This document shows positions 35,867 through 48,733 of a stretch of DNA of 64,000 nt, one piece after another (positions within the stretch are counted from its first letter, which is position 1; each line of letters opens with the position of its first letter). Made by a program: the position numbers and the translations under genes. The DNA comes from Pochonia chlamydosporia 170. Lineage: Eukaryota > Ascomycota > Sordariomycetes > Hypocreales > Clavicipitaceae. The notes beneath the pieces were generated by a model. It made no database searches. It was not told the DNA's origin and worked only from the letters and a program-made list of their open reading frames with translations. Location of the stretch: contig NC_035791.1 of NCBI RefSeq assembly GCF_001653235.2, positions 2,046,001-2,110,000 on the forward strand, in the 5' to 3' direction.

Positions 35867-38800
35867 AAGGGTGCTCACTTTAATGGACAGTTGATGCGCC
35901 TCTCTAATCTTGAGCACATGATGAGTGTCTCATTGACTTCTTCTTTTTTCCCTGTCATCCTACATCGTTCCTTTTTTTTTTGGCCGGCATATTATATCCC
36001 CAGACTACATGTTTTATTGACCTATGATACCACCTAAATGAGCTTGGAATGGCAGTGTTTTACTTGCTGGAGAATGATGAAACTTTTTCTGCTTTAATGT
36101 CGTACTGAAGGCTTGGCAACGAGCGGTATAAATGGGGAATGCAACATTCATACTCCGTAGTTCATTTTATATGCGTAATCTCGGGTGTTTCCCGCAGCGT
36201 ACCATTCCCGGTGTCCATCAAGACAAGAGTGATAATGTAATCACATTATCACCATATTATCACCCAAATTGGTGACATCTACTCCGTCTCCGTAGTAATA
36301 GGCACATTTATTATGACTCGTAAGGTGACAAGCATTTATCCTTGCCATCGCTACCCTGGAGGCCGGCTGTCGGAAATTTCCATCTGAGGCACGGACAGTA
36401 GAATTTAGTCCTGTGGCGTCGCCGATGAGCGTCCGGTTCATCACGCCTACCACAGCTGAATTCCCATGTCTCTGCATGTCAGTATTACTGTGAATGTGAA
36501 GAACTTTTTTTCGCCATGTTGCACCCTGTACATGAACCTTACGAAACACAATCATACGCAGACATTCCCTTCTGTGTCCTGTTCTAGACTGGGCATTACA
36601 ACATTGTTGACCCAGAATGGTGCCGTCCTACACTGAAGAGCGCCACCAAAAACCATGTATGATATTTTGTCTGGGAATGGTTTCGCCCCTCGTACAATAA
36701 TGCACATCAAGTTCATGCATTCGGCCGCAAACAACAAAGCTAAAGCTGGGGATAACATGGACACAAAAAGCGGTAAGACGGAAGGATCGAGAATTTGGAC
36801 AACTGTCTGAGACTTACATGTACATTGCATACAGCCCTCAAGTGTGGCCCTGCGGTGTGGAGGGTTGGCGTCCAGGGTAGGGTTCATGATGGAGGAGGCT
36901 GGTGCTGGTGGCCATTTTGGATGCAGCTTGGTGAACGTCGCGATGTGTTGTCCAGATCATCAAGATGCAGACACTAATTTTGTTGCCAGGGTGTACTCCG
37001 TACGAAGCTCCGATAAATTGGCCCATTTAGCTCTGTGCTCCCGTCGGAACGTCGACGTGGTTCGACAAAGAAGCAAATAAAGAAGGAGAAAAAAGCAGAT
37101 CCAGTCAGTGGCTGTGCGAAGCCATAGATGACATGGTCGCTTTGCATGATTGATGGCTTCAGATGGAGGCTTGAGTAATGCAAGAATAGGCGACAATTGT
37201 CAATCCAGATTGGCTGGTCGAGAAACTCGTACCGAATGCTCCTAGCCATTGGCAAAGCCCTTCAATACACAGCCTTGGTCGTAGTGTACACGTCCATCTA
37301 GACTATTCGTCATTCGTGATACAGCTGGCCACCAGTCGTAGCCCATCGTGTGCACACTCTCTGTGGCCATACTAGTGCTCCGTAGTCCAAACTCTATCAT
37401 GCGGTCGTCAATGGGGGTCCGCCAAAGGCATTGGACTTCTTGATTCGCCGTTGGGACACATCCGTCGCGCATCACTTGATTACTTGTGGCGAGGGTTGTT
37501 TTCGTGCCCGTAGGACAAAAGAGAGACGCAAAACGTGTCAGCGCGATACAAGAAGCGACAATCATGGTTCTGTGTGCACAACCGCGGGGAGACCGATTCG
37601 ACATGTTCAACTTGATCTAAAATCTCGGGTTAGACTCGTGTCTAGTGTGGGAAGCAGGCCGTGCAACAGACGCAGAAGGAGAACAGCCTTTCCAGGCTTG
37701 TTCACCATGATCGACTCAGGCTCACGGCGCTGAGAGACATCTCACTCTGGACTGGAGGGTAGGATCGTCAAGTAGCGCGTCGTCAAGTGGGCCAATTTAA
37801 TTTAACGACGCGTAGCCACAGATGGACGAAGCCACAAAAAGGCACAATTGGGGTACATCTTCCCGGTTTGCGGATCCCAAGTTCGATCGGGAAGACGGAC
37901 GGGATCAATGGTACCTTGTGCGGTTCTATGGACGGGGGTTGTCTTCTTCGATGACCGCAATTCTGATCTTGTCCAGGTTTCAAGGATTCTCATCGACATC
38001 TTCCAGAGAACTTCTCCGTGATAGGCGGTGGGATTGCCTTGCTTCGCAGCTGATGGCCCGATGGCGACATTTTGCACTTAGATGCAAAGCGCCGACGTTG
38101 GACAGGCAGGAGTCTGTCCCCATCTGCCCACACTTGTATTGCACAATGTCTGGTAGATGTTGTGGTTAAAGCGTGCCAGACGGCGGTGTGCATGTTTGAT
38201 GAGCTGTCGACCCTTCAAACAGAGTCTTATCGCTCAAAATCGGTCAAGAGGCGACAGAAGTTTTGCATCCTGGTCCCAAGCATGGCGTGCATATTACAGC
38301 TAGCAAAGAGGTGGAGGCCGCTAGTCTTCCTGATGAAGCACTTCAAACCAAGCATCTCGTCGTCTTCGGGCGAAGGTATTCGGAACAGACCACTAACGAG
38401 TCACTCTAGAGTCACCAAAAGGCCCTCGCTGGCGCTATGGAAAGGTTTCCTGTTTGTTCAACCGGACTGTCTTGTGACCCCATAATAAGCCAGACCAGGG
38501 ACCACAAAGACATGGCGAACTGCTGAGGGCCTCGGCCCCCGGTTACAGAACCGCCGCAGGTTCAGCTGGGTGAAAATTACGGAGCACCAAGGGTATTATT
38601 GCCATAAGAAGCCGGTCGGTGACTGACAAGCCGGCCCAGATCCACGCGCATAGGCATGTCAAATCTGAAGCGAGCGCGGGCAGTTGCCGTGCTGATGAGG
38701 ACCGGCTGATGAAAGGGGATATTGTCAAGGGTCATGGAAGGGACAGAGTTACACATCGGCTGGGAATCCCTGCGACATGGGAGGGCTGTTATCAGGAAGC

Positions 38801-40955
38801 TCATGCTTTTTGGGACGTCGGCGCGTTGATAATGGTTCTTCCAAGTCCTGGTGTTGCCGTATCATTCAGGTGGCATTGATGGGCCACTTATAATTAGTAG
38901 CAAGGGAATCGTAAGGCGGTTGGTCGTTGACGCGGAATGGAGAGACAGGATGGATGACGCTGGACTTCAGACCAATATCCGAGCTTTGCCTGGTTTGTGC
39001 GTGCGGACTGAGTAGTATTCCATGGCAGATTGCCCGCTGCTTGTTATATTTGGTGACAAAATCGTCCTCAGGTCCATATTCCGCACAGGCCCGATCTTCA
39101 AGGAGAACAGACCGCTGGACATACTCCGTACACCATCCGAAACCGCCTTGAGGACCTGTAGATATTTTTATAGTATCTTGTATGTTTTTTTTCGACCTCC
39201 TGTGTATTGCTTGGTTATTGCAGTGAATGCACATCAAATGTGCCTGATGCAGCCGATATCTGCGAACTGAGACAGAGCCTAGAACGATCCTCGAGAACAG
39301 TGCTACTCTACAGTTGTGTCGGCAATATTGCGCTGTACCCAAGGCGACCAAAAGGCTGAATGCATATTTGTTGTCCATTGTCTGTTGACGGGGAGCTATC
39401 TATCGTTGATGCCGTTGGCTCGGTGCGAGTTTGTCACATACCAGCGGCAACTATCAAGTGGCACAACTCCGTCCAGGCGTCCTCGGTCGCCTTGGGGCCA
39501 ACTAATTAGAACCTTCATTCTGGGATGGGTGGCACACAAAGACAAGGTCCAGATGGGTGGCGCAACTTGGCGCATACGCTTGTACCTGAGCTAGTGACCA
39601 GAATGGGCCAGTCATGACCAATCCGTCACAAACGATTTCAAGCGTGGCTAGGTTGCATTGATGCGAGCCCTGCGAGGCTATTCGTCGGCTCTTAAATGTT
39701 GTCCCCCTGTCACTGGCACCATGATTTTATCGGCTCAGCCCGGCAGAAGGCTAGCATCGACATGATGGGCCTGGCCAAGTTGCCAGGCACGCCACACTGC
39801 CGAATTACTGGTGCGGCCTCAGTCCCGTCCTGGTTGATGGTTGTGTCTGCTGGCAGCGTCTCTTGGGTGTTGATCTGGGTGATCCTTGCCTGGCAAGGGC
39901 AGAAAGATACTAGCAATTGATGGTGTGAGTTCATCGAGTTGGGCGGGATGCGCCAAGTGCACGCTCGCGCGTTCTCTCGTGTACTCCCTCGATATGCGAG
40001 ATAGGCGTCACGGGATGTCTGGTAGAAGCAAATCCCTCAATCTACGCTCTCTGTCAGTTCCGTAAAACACGCGAGTAAGGAAGACTTGCCCTTATCGAAG
40101 AGGAAAAAAAAAAAATCGAGCAGCATTAGAAAGCGGACATACGGGGCCCTCCGTCTGCTCTGTCGAGAGTTCGTCCTACCACCCTCGATGCTCATGCCCG
40201 TCATCCACATGGTCGACTCCACTAGAGCCCCGGCTGGGAAATTGGCCCTACAACCTGCCATCGCATTGTGTCTCTGACCACTTGTCCGCGTGAGCCGGGG
40301 TTGTTTCCCTCCTCCGCCGTTCATCCTGACGCTTGGATGACGCCAATAAAGTACTCAGTAGATGCGGTAGTAAAGTAATCCAAGAGATTCGCCCTTCTTA
40401 GATGGGCATGGGTCCAAGAAAAGCTGATATGTTCGAGGTTTCACGCTGGCGAGCCAAGCCTGCGCCTTTTCTGTTCGTACGCCGTTGTCAGGCTGCAATT
40501 CTCCCCTCCCATCTTTTCTTCAGCCCATCTCTCGTGTTTATGCATCCGTTGCTTTTGCGTATCTGTCGCGACCTCCAACAGTGCTACACTCTTTCCTTTT
40601 TCCCTTTCACTTGACGTGTATTCATTTACCGTGCGTTGCCCTTCTTGCTGGCAGATATTGTCTCTGCGTAGTCCCTCCCCCCACCAAATCCGGAGCATCG
40701 TGTCTCATAGCCAGCGAGGCTCGACCTGCAAGCCCGCATTGGTGTAATTACCAGTTGTTACTTCTTTGAATCCCCTTTTGACAGACAGCCTGATTCGTCT
40801 TTTCTTTGATCTCACTGCCTGCCCTTCCTTTATTTCCTCAACTTTGTCAGGGACTCCTGATCATGCTTCACAGGCTCGTGTAAGCCGTTGTGAGCAAGAC
40901 CTGGCAACCTCGATACTATCTTCGGCCCGCCAATCTTCATTGCCTCAACTTAATC
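35867..40955. other. 5.1 kb gene-free region
   Basis: Largest gap in the window. Open frames are short, overlap on opposite strands and show no domain or splice pattern I can support. It contains TACTCCGTA at 36151, 36994 and 39122, with a variant pair at 36280-36296, and a GATA-containing hairpin at 36229-36252. The last part must be the upstream region of the DUF4203 gene; 40490-40955 is pyrimidine-rich, as in fungal 5' leaders. A non-coding RNA cannot be excluded. Confidence 0.5.
36229..36252. repeat. Inverted repeat with GATA cores (10-bp arms, 4-nt loop)
   Basis: GTGATAATGT, then AATC, then ACATTATCAC: arms are perfectly complementary. A third related copy (ATATTATCACC) follows at about 36254. 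GATAA is the core recognised by fungal GATA factors such as nitrogen or iron regulators, so this could be a paired GATA site; alternatively it is a hairpin in the 3' flank of the gene ending at 35866. Confidence 0.6.
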
Positions 40956-43900
40956 ATGCTCCCAAAAGCTGCTCGCCTGTGGGCGCTGCTTTGTTTAGCA
41001 TTGGTTGTCCAACTTGCTGTTTCGCAGAGCTTTGCGGTAGTTAGGAGAGACGACAAATCGGCACCTGCCACGACTCTCATATCCTCATCACCAGCTCCAG
41101 CAGAGACCAACACTGCGGGCAAGGATGGCGATAAGACAGACACGAAATCAACCGGTAGCAAACCAAGCGCAACAGACTCGACTGGCACCATCACTGGTGC
41201 ACCATCATCGACCCATGGCACCACAGGCTCCCCTCTGCCTACCATTGTCACAGACGGGCCCTTGGATAATTCCACATTCTTTAACAGTAAGATATCGGCA
41301 TATATGGCAGCCCCATATGGTACTCGCCAACAGCTAACTCTTTTCGATAGCAACAATTCCCGTCGGCCAGTTGCCATTACCGCCTCAACTCACTCCCGGA
41401 TGGGGAGTCGCAGGAGTCATAATGCTCGTGACTGGAGTTATTTACACCCTGGTTGGCATAAAGAACAGATGGATTCACACCTTCTTTTCAACCGCCTACA
41501 TGACAGCCCTCGGTGTGTCGGTTTTGATCGTATACGTTATGAATGTCCCCATTAGCAATGCGTTGCAAGGCGGGTACGTTGTGGCTGTAGTCATGTCAGG
41601 TTGCGCTGTTGGCGCTGCCGCAATGTTCTTCAAAGAACTTACTGAAGGGTTTGGATGCGCCCTCGGTGGATTCTGCATTAGCATGTGGCTTCTCTGTTTA
41701 GTTCCTGGCGGGCTCTTACACTCAGTGCCATCGAAAGCCATATTCATCGCGAGCTTTACCATTGTTGGGTTTGCCTTTTATTTCAGCAGGTGGACGCGCG
41801 ACTGGGCTCTTATTGGCCTCATTTCATTCGGAGGTGCCACAATCACCATACTGGGTATCGATTGCTTCAGTCGTGCTGGCCTCAAAGAATTCTGGGCATA
41901 TGTATGGGATATCAACGACAACCTATTCCCCCTTGGGGCTGATACCTACCCTGTGACCAAAGGCATTCGAGTCGAAACAGCTGCTATTATAATCATATTC
42001 TTGGTTGGTATCATTTCCCAAATTAAACTGTGGAGAATCGTCCGCGAGAAAAGAGAAAAAAGGGCTGCTGAACGTGCAGAGGACCAGCGAAATTTGGAGC
42101 AAGAGGAAGAAAACGTCGGTCGCCAAATCGAGGAGGCAAACAGCCGGGAACGCCGTCAATGGGAGCGTGTATATGGAGATGGTACTGGCGACAGTATCAC
42201 CGAGTCTCGTGTTACCGATTTTGGAGACGCCGGAAGCGAGAAAAGGCTTCGGACTAGCTATGTTGGATCAAAACGGCGGACTTCAGCCGAGGTCATTGAA
42301 ATGGCTGACATGTCGGAGTCGGATCAATCAAGAATTGGACCAGATGCGCTGATGGCCACCGAAGACAATGAAGAGGGAAAAGTCACCGTTCGCGTCGCCG
42401 CCGATGATGTTCCCGAGTCAACTACCGATGTTGAGGACGAGCACTTGGACGAAAAGGCGGCTTCAAGGCTCGAGGCAACTATTCCTTCAGAAAACCAAAG
42501 ACACTCGAAAGGTACTACCGCTAGCAAGCGCGTATCCCAGGCTCAGACTGTCACGGAAGCTCCAGAAGTGATTCCCTTGCCATTTTCTGTTCCCGAAGGC
42601 GTCGACGTTAAATCAGAGGGAGACAGATCGTCGATCGCCACCTTTGCGGATGATGCTGATGCGTCGCTGGAGGCGCCTCGGAAGCATAAGTCTCTTGCCA
42701 AGAGACTATCTCAGGGATCTGTTTCACTCCTTCGAAGCTTCTCCCAAAGATCTGGTCGTACTGGAGGCGGAGGAGGGGACGGAACACCTGACGGCGGTGA
42801 GAGTACTGAAGATCTGGTTTTGGGTAGGGTCCGTAGACCTGAGGATGATGAAAGGTCATTAGCAGCTACTGTTGATGATGAGAGCGTTAGTGGAGGAGAT
42901 GTGCATTCCGTAACTGGTGATGACGGATTGCACAATCTCGCTGAGGATGAGGGAACAACGAGGCGAAGCATCGAGATCAATGCCCAGCTTGGCAAGCAAG
43001 ATGATACGGCAAAACACAGTGTCGCCAAGATGAAGCCCCAAACTAACTCTCGCCCAGCAGCAGTAGCCCCAGGACCACAAGTCGCTACTGAGAAGACAAC
43101 GAAAGAGGACATCTCGACTCGAGCTGCATCTCCCCAGTTAGAAGAGGAAGTCGCAGAGCAGGGCGGTGCGACATCTGCCAATTTGAATATCCCCGAGGCT
43201 TCGGAACGAGCCAAGTCAATTGCAACAGTTTCTTCCACACCAGCGAGCTTGACCAAAGATCGTCTACCACGCTCTCTTTCAAAGGTTGCAATGTCCTACA
43301 GAACCAATGAATGGGCAAAGCATCTGAGTAACGCAGAGTGCCCTGATCCAGACGAACTCCACGTGGCTTCCGCCAGAGCGACCAAAAAATCCAAAGGTAA
43401 TGGAGAGAAAGCTGCTCCCGTCAATGTGGACGAGTTGCAAAAGACAGCTGAGGATGGAGCACCTGCACCTGCAGTCAGACGGTCGATTTCTCAAGCTTCA
43501 GAGCTGGGAAATAAGGCTCCAGTACCCAGACGTTCGTCAAAACAAGACTTGCCGCCAGCGACGATTTCGAGTATCGTCATCCCAAAGTCTCCTTCAATAC
43601 CTGACGTGCCTGCTGAGCAGCGGGTGCCTTTGTCGCCTACAGCACCTGCTGCAGCACCACTAAGAAAGACTTCGTCCGGACTCCGTCATTCGTCATCTAA
43701 TTTCATGCCTATTGCTGAGGAGAACCCTGCTCGGCCTGCGGACGCTCCAATTGCTGAAGAGGACACATTTGAACAGCAACAATTTGCCTCAAACAACTCA
43801 TCCGCCATTGCGCTCGACACGCCCTCGGTGCCAGCATCCAGCCGGTCTCCTATTGCGGGCGTCGTTTCATACTCGAGTCCCCAAACTCTAATCGGGCAGC

Positions 43901-44556
43901 GTGAAATGTTTCTTCGCAACAAATCCCAGGGCAGTCTCTTATCGAATACTCCAGAGCCGACATTCGCAGCCCACGGGCCGGGTAGCGACGCTGGGTCACT
44001 CTATAACTACCCAATGTATGCAGCTGCGCTCAGTGTGGCCGACCCTGATGATGTACCCTTGAGTCAACGAAAGGAGCTCATGCGGCATGGCAGTTTGATG
44101 TCATTGTCACACTCACCGTCCCAGTCTGCGATGGACATCAACCGACCCATGTCTGGATTTGCAAGCTCTGAGAATATCGCTTTTAACTCTCACCAGCCCA
44201 AGAGGGTATCTACACTTCCCACACCTGCTGCGCGAGAGAGCCAGTTAGCGAACTTTCGACAGTCGGTACAGCATGAGCTTCGTTCTGGAACCCCAATTAT
44301 CATGTCTTCAGGACGCGAAACCCCCTTCGGACCATCGACCTTGCTAGGTGGCGGACGCGAGGCAGAAGTGCAGCGCAATATTGAAATGCAGCGTAACGTC
44401 TTGATGGGACAGAAAGAAGCCGAAGCACAACGCAAAGAAATGCAAAGACGTGAGAGAGAATACGCAGACCGTGCTTTCGACGAGCGGATGCGAAATGGCG
44501 AGATGCTGGATGCTCACCGAGAGGCCATGCGTAAAATGCAGAAGGGAGCTCGTTAG
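40956..44556 (+). CDS. DUF4203 (TMEM198-like) membrane protein with a very long disordered tail
   Basis: Exons 40956-41286 and 41351-44556; 1178 residues. A signal peptide is evident (LWALLCLALVVQLAVSQSF after a basic start). It is followed by about 85 residues of Ser/Thr/Pro-rich, probably O-glycosylated ectodomain, then about seven transmembrane segments (for example GWGVAGVIMLVTGVIYTLVG, YVVAVVMSGCAVGAAAMFF, AIFIASFTIVGFAFYF and ETAAIIIIFLVGIISQI). This matches DUF4203. A basic/charged coiled-coil segment (REKREKRAAERAEDQ) leads into about 850 residues of low-complexity cytosolic tail with many Ser/acidic repeats, and the C-terminus returns to a helical region (RNIEMQRNVLMGQKEAEAQR). The function of the family in fungi is unknown; a cell-wall or membrane signalling role would be speculation. 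Confidence 0.88.
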
Positions 44557-45243
44557 GCAGGAGCAAGGATGTGAGGAAGGGGCCGTGGCTCGCTCTTTCC
44601 CTTCACCCAAAGAACACGAACAACGAAACGGTCTTTATTTACGAGCTTTTCACGACATATTCTAGTCTAATCGATGTGCAGAATCGCAAAATATCCACTA
44701 TTTCCTTTTTGTTTGCTTTTGTTTGCACTTTTTTTTTTCTGGATTGTTATCCGATTCGCATGAATCTGCAAATTGTTTGATACCACGGAGTACTGGTGTT
44801 TCTAGAAGGAGTGAACCAGGGTGGCAAGTGTGTACAGCAGCGAATAGCCAAGGCATGGTATATAGGTTATTTGTACCTTGGCTTTTTGATTGCTTGGGTA
44901 GCTAGGTATATGGATACAGAAACCAGAGTGATCTTGGACATAACATGGATTCGGAGTTTGCTTGCCTACTGGCAGTGCCTGCAAGACGGGTCTATTTGGA
45001 TAATATATGCACAATGTTAATCTTCTATACTACCAAGTTAATCATCTTATAACAAAGCAAGTACCTAGGCAGTTTTTGGGAAACTACTTAAGTATATTTA
45101 TGATTTGTCAACCCTCATGTTTATGCCGCCTGTACAGTTGTCGTAATTGTCTACCTTGGCTCTGTCTCCTGTGCAGAGACCTTCTCCAACAGCTATCCGT
45201 CATTTTTGACAACACGACCACGTCTCCCCCAACTGGCATTTGT
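44557..45243. other. Convergent 3' region, DUF4203 gene and STE3
   Basis: 687 bp between facing stops. AT-rich with T-tracts (44729-44740). Contains a reverse TACTCCGTG-like element near 44784. No gene seen. Confidence 0.6.
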
Positions 45244-46991
45244 TTAGTTTGCAAGTGTTTCCGTCTCTCGTGACACCGCAGTCTGAACTTGGACACTTCC
45301 AGGTACGGGTTTTCTGGCGATCCGCGAAGACTCAGATGAGCAAGAGTCACCATGACCCCCATACCAGACGTGTGTCTGGATGTTAGCCTGTGTCGAATCA
45401 GGTGGATTGTATGCTTCTCCCATTGGCAGAATTGATGGCACTGGGACTTGTTGAGGATCTGATCCGACCCGCTGCCGCCCTTGCCTCCGTTGGAAGAACT
45501 TTTGTAAAAATGGCGGCATTGGTATGTTGAAGCGAGTGCGGAACGGAAATGGGTTGTAACCAGGGTACCTACGATGCTGTGTTGCGTGCTCTACATCCAC
45601 GGAGAAGTGAGAGTCTGGTTGTTGTGCTTGTGGATGGGATGGATGCCCACGACCACAACCAATTGTTCGACTTGATGCGTTAAATGAGAAGGGAGACTCG
45701 GATTTTGAAGGCGTACTGTATTGTTTCTGCTGTTAGCGGTTGATTCATGAGGACATGGACGAAAGTAAAAGGCTAAAGGGACATGGGCTTGACTTACGTG
45801 GTTACAGCCTGAAGTTGACTGGAGCCAAAGGAGCCTCCGTTATTTGACGCCATCTTGTCGGGATCATACTCGCTCCGCAAACCTGGAAAGACTCTACCGA
45901 GGCCGAAAAAGAGGAAAACTTGTCTGTAGTTGTTGATGGCGTCTTTCGTCAATCCGAAGAAGACGAAGATGGGTATGGCGGTGGCAATCGAGATGTAGCA
46001 GTTGTTTACATACGTCCAGTTGATTTGAGAATACGAAAAGAAAATGATGGTGTTCCATGCAAATGGAGAAGCATGATTGTGAACTTGGTCGTAGTCGTAG
46101 GGCTGTATGCCATGCATCTCTAATATGTTAACTACCGACAGCGCCAGGACTATGGGAAGAAACGGCACGAGGATGGAGATGACCATGAGATAGAGTCTTC
46201 TCTTGGTGCGCTGGCCCCTCTGCTGTGCTCTGCGGCTACTACCTAGAGCTGGTTCTGTTGTTTTGTGGAATTGTCGATACCTCTTGTAAATGAGAACTGG
46301 GAAAGAAAAGGAGTTTTAGTGTAAGTCTAGACTCAGTAAGAGATTTTGTATGCAACTTACTAGCGTATCCTGTCGTGATCAAGGCAAAGATGGGAGGCGG
46401 CAACACGAAGAAGACGAGAAAGGGCCAAGACGGATGCGGAATCCAATTGCATCCCATCAGAGTGCCAACAATATAGCGCTGGGCCGTCAAAGGCCAAGTC
46501 AAAGCAACCTGCAGTATAGGAAAAGGAAAGATGATGAGTGCTTGGATCAAGTTTCGGCGACGCCTTTCCTGGGCTGTAAGTGCATTGGCTCGCATCAACC
46601 CAACTTGTTGGGAGAGGTTACGCATGATTGCCAGCAAGCAGGTAACAAAGAGGCCAATGGTGGCATTGTGAATATAAGCATCGAAATCACACCAGCCGTA
46701 GCCTGCCCACCATGACATGACGTCGTCATTGCGCCAGATGAGCGCGTTGATAATGGTCTCCAGATTCTTAATCAGGACGGTCAGGATGAGGACCACTGCG
46801 GCCAGCTCACCGTTGCGGTAGAGAAGGCGAAGAGGAACAAGGCATACCAAGTTGGCTACGACAGCCAGGAATACTCGGCATATCAGGTTGGCAGTTACCG
46901 CAGGAGAATTGAAGGGCCCCTCGGTCGCAGCAGTTGTAATAATGGTCGCTGGACCACGGACATTGTATGAGTGAAGTGGTGATGCTTCCAT
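45244..46991 (-). CDS. STE3: Ste3-type (a-factor-like) pheromone receptor GPCR
   Basis: Seven-transmembrane receptor for the lipid-modified mating pheromone (class D GPCR, Neurospora pre-1 type). Exons 46361-46991, 45798-46296 and 45244-45715, with introns of 64 and 82 nt; 533 residues. Seven hydrophobic segments are visible, beginning VFLAVVANLVCLVPLRLLYR and AAVVLILTVLIKNLETIINAL. Family markers include NALIWRNDDVMSWWAGYGWCDFD (start shown), HPSWPFLVFFVLPPPIFALI and INWTYVNNCYISIATAIPIFVFFG. The third cytoplasmic loop is basic (RRAQQRGQRTKRR). The tail of about 190 residues is Ser/Pro/Gln-rich with no lipidation box. Its presence implies heterothallic or homothallic mating capacity; the mating-type locus itself is not in this window. 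Confidence 0.95.
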
Positions 46992-48733
46992 CGTCTGGAG
47001 TTGTTATGACGATGTTGGATGGAGGATGATCTCAAGGAAGATGGTCAAGTAACGATAAAGGTGGTGCAGCTTGATCCCACAACGACGAGGAGCAAGAAAG
47101 AAACATGAAGGCTACCCGCGTTATCTCGCAAATCTCCTTCTGCGTCAACCCGCCATAAGTGTTTGAAGTTCTACTCATTGTATCACCTCCTGCGGAGGAG
47201 TAGTCTTATAGAAATCTATTCACAATTGGCAACGCCAACAGACAAAAGAGTAACCAGGACGGCTTTGACGCAAGGCTCTGACTACAGGATAAACCTTCCT
47301 AAACTGTCAATACAGGGGTCTATTGTAGTTTGCCATTGATATTGGATATTTCCCTTGAGGCAACTTTCCCGTCAGTTACACCAGACGGGAAGAAAAATAG
47401 AGACAACATGGAATTGACACGGCATCGTATCACGCTCACAAGAACAAACGTCTCGGTAGGATTTCCAAAAGAGCCGAAGCAAGCTGCATAATGGCGCTGG
47501 AAATGCATTCATGGTGGACACTGGCGTCAATGGGAGCTCCCGTTGTGGCCAAACTGGCTTACAATGGCTGTTGTCGAAGTTTGTAGGCTGTTTAGCTGAG
47601 GTTATTGATGACGATGAGGAGAGTCTATTGACACCCAAATCGGGAAGAACATGCAACAGGGGATATCCACCGTGGCGTCGACACATCGAACAGGAACGGG
47701 CGAAACATTCCCGAGAGACATGGGGTACTGCCTTGTTTTAGCAATCCAATGTGCTTTGAGGTGAAGAGTATCTCCAAAATGGCGGTATTGGTGAAGGCAG
47801 TTGACCAGGGGATATCCTATTGGATTATGTTGAGGTGAGCATATGTGCGACGCATCGGCTGTTGAACAAAGCCACATGCAGCTGTTTGGTATTGCAAGGA
47901 CGGGAGTATGAAGTATCAGCTGCTATTTGTTGTCGTCAAATACAGAATACGGTGCCTTGGAAAGATTTAGAACGTTGAAGAGACCTGGCCAGGCAAGCCT
48001 GCTTGTCGAGACCGGAGGCGCAAGCAAAGATTCAACCTCAATGGGGACATAAGGATGAGATGCAGGGATGGCAACACTAATATGCAGTCTTGACCGTCTG
48101 CAGTATTTGCAAAATACGATATGCTGATCTTGGGCCGGCATCGAGTCAAGTTTCTTTTCATCAGGAATACTCAGACGCACCGATGAGCAGCCCAGATGTC
48201 AGAGATGAATGTCGAAGAGGCAAAACAGTTCCAATAATAGAAGTCCCCTCAATTGTCATCTTGTCATCTTGGCCAACTTTATTTGAGAACGGTTTAGTTA
48301 CTCCGTATTCTGCTCCGAACCAGTCATCAAATGCATGAATGATCACCTCCGAAATGGCCGACAGCTGGCCCTACAATTCGCCCAAGATTCGCCATCATTT
48401 CACGACCCTTATGCACGGAGGGGTCCTAGCCAATCAGAGCTTGTCGCAGGACCCGCCAATCTATCGCGCGTTGGGACACGCCCTGACGCGACAGCTTTGA
48501 ACCCAGAGCAGCGTGGGATTGGTTGGATACCAACCTCTGGTTGGAGCAGCCAGATGCGACAGGAGCAAGAACCACCATTCAGCAGGGGCCGTCGACGATA
48601 TCAGACTTGACCCCAATTTCACTTGTTCACTTCTTCACCCAGCGCCAGTTCAACACCACACGGACATCTTCGTACATCTTCAACGTCTTCCATCCCAACG
48701 CCATTCCAACACCCCATTCAACCAGCTTCAACC
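46992..48733. promoter_or_regulatory. Divergent intergenic region, STE3 and mitochondrial SSB
   Basis: 1.74 kb without a recognisable gene. TACTCCGTA is present at 48299-48307. The stretch 48600-48733 is C-rich and probably the SSB 5' leader. Open frames here either start at non-ATG codons or lack domains. Confidence 0.55.

Noticed and set aside
37242..37610. Minus-strand frame of 122 codons in the large gap
   Set aside because: No conserved motif and overlaps other frames on the opposite strand; no splice partners found.
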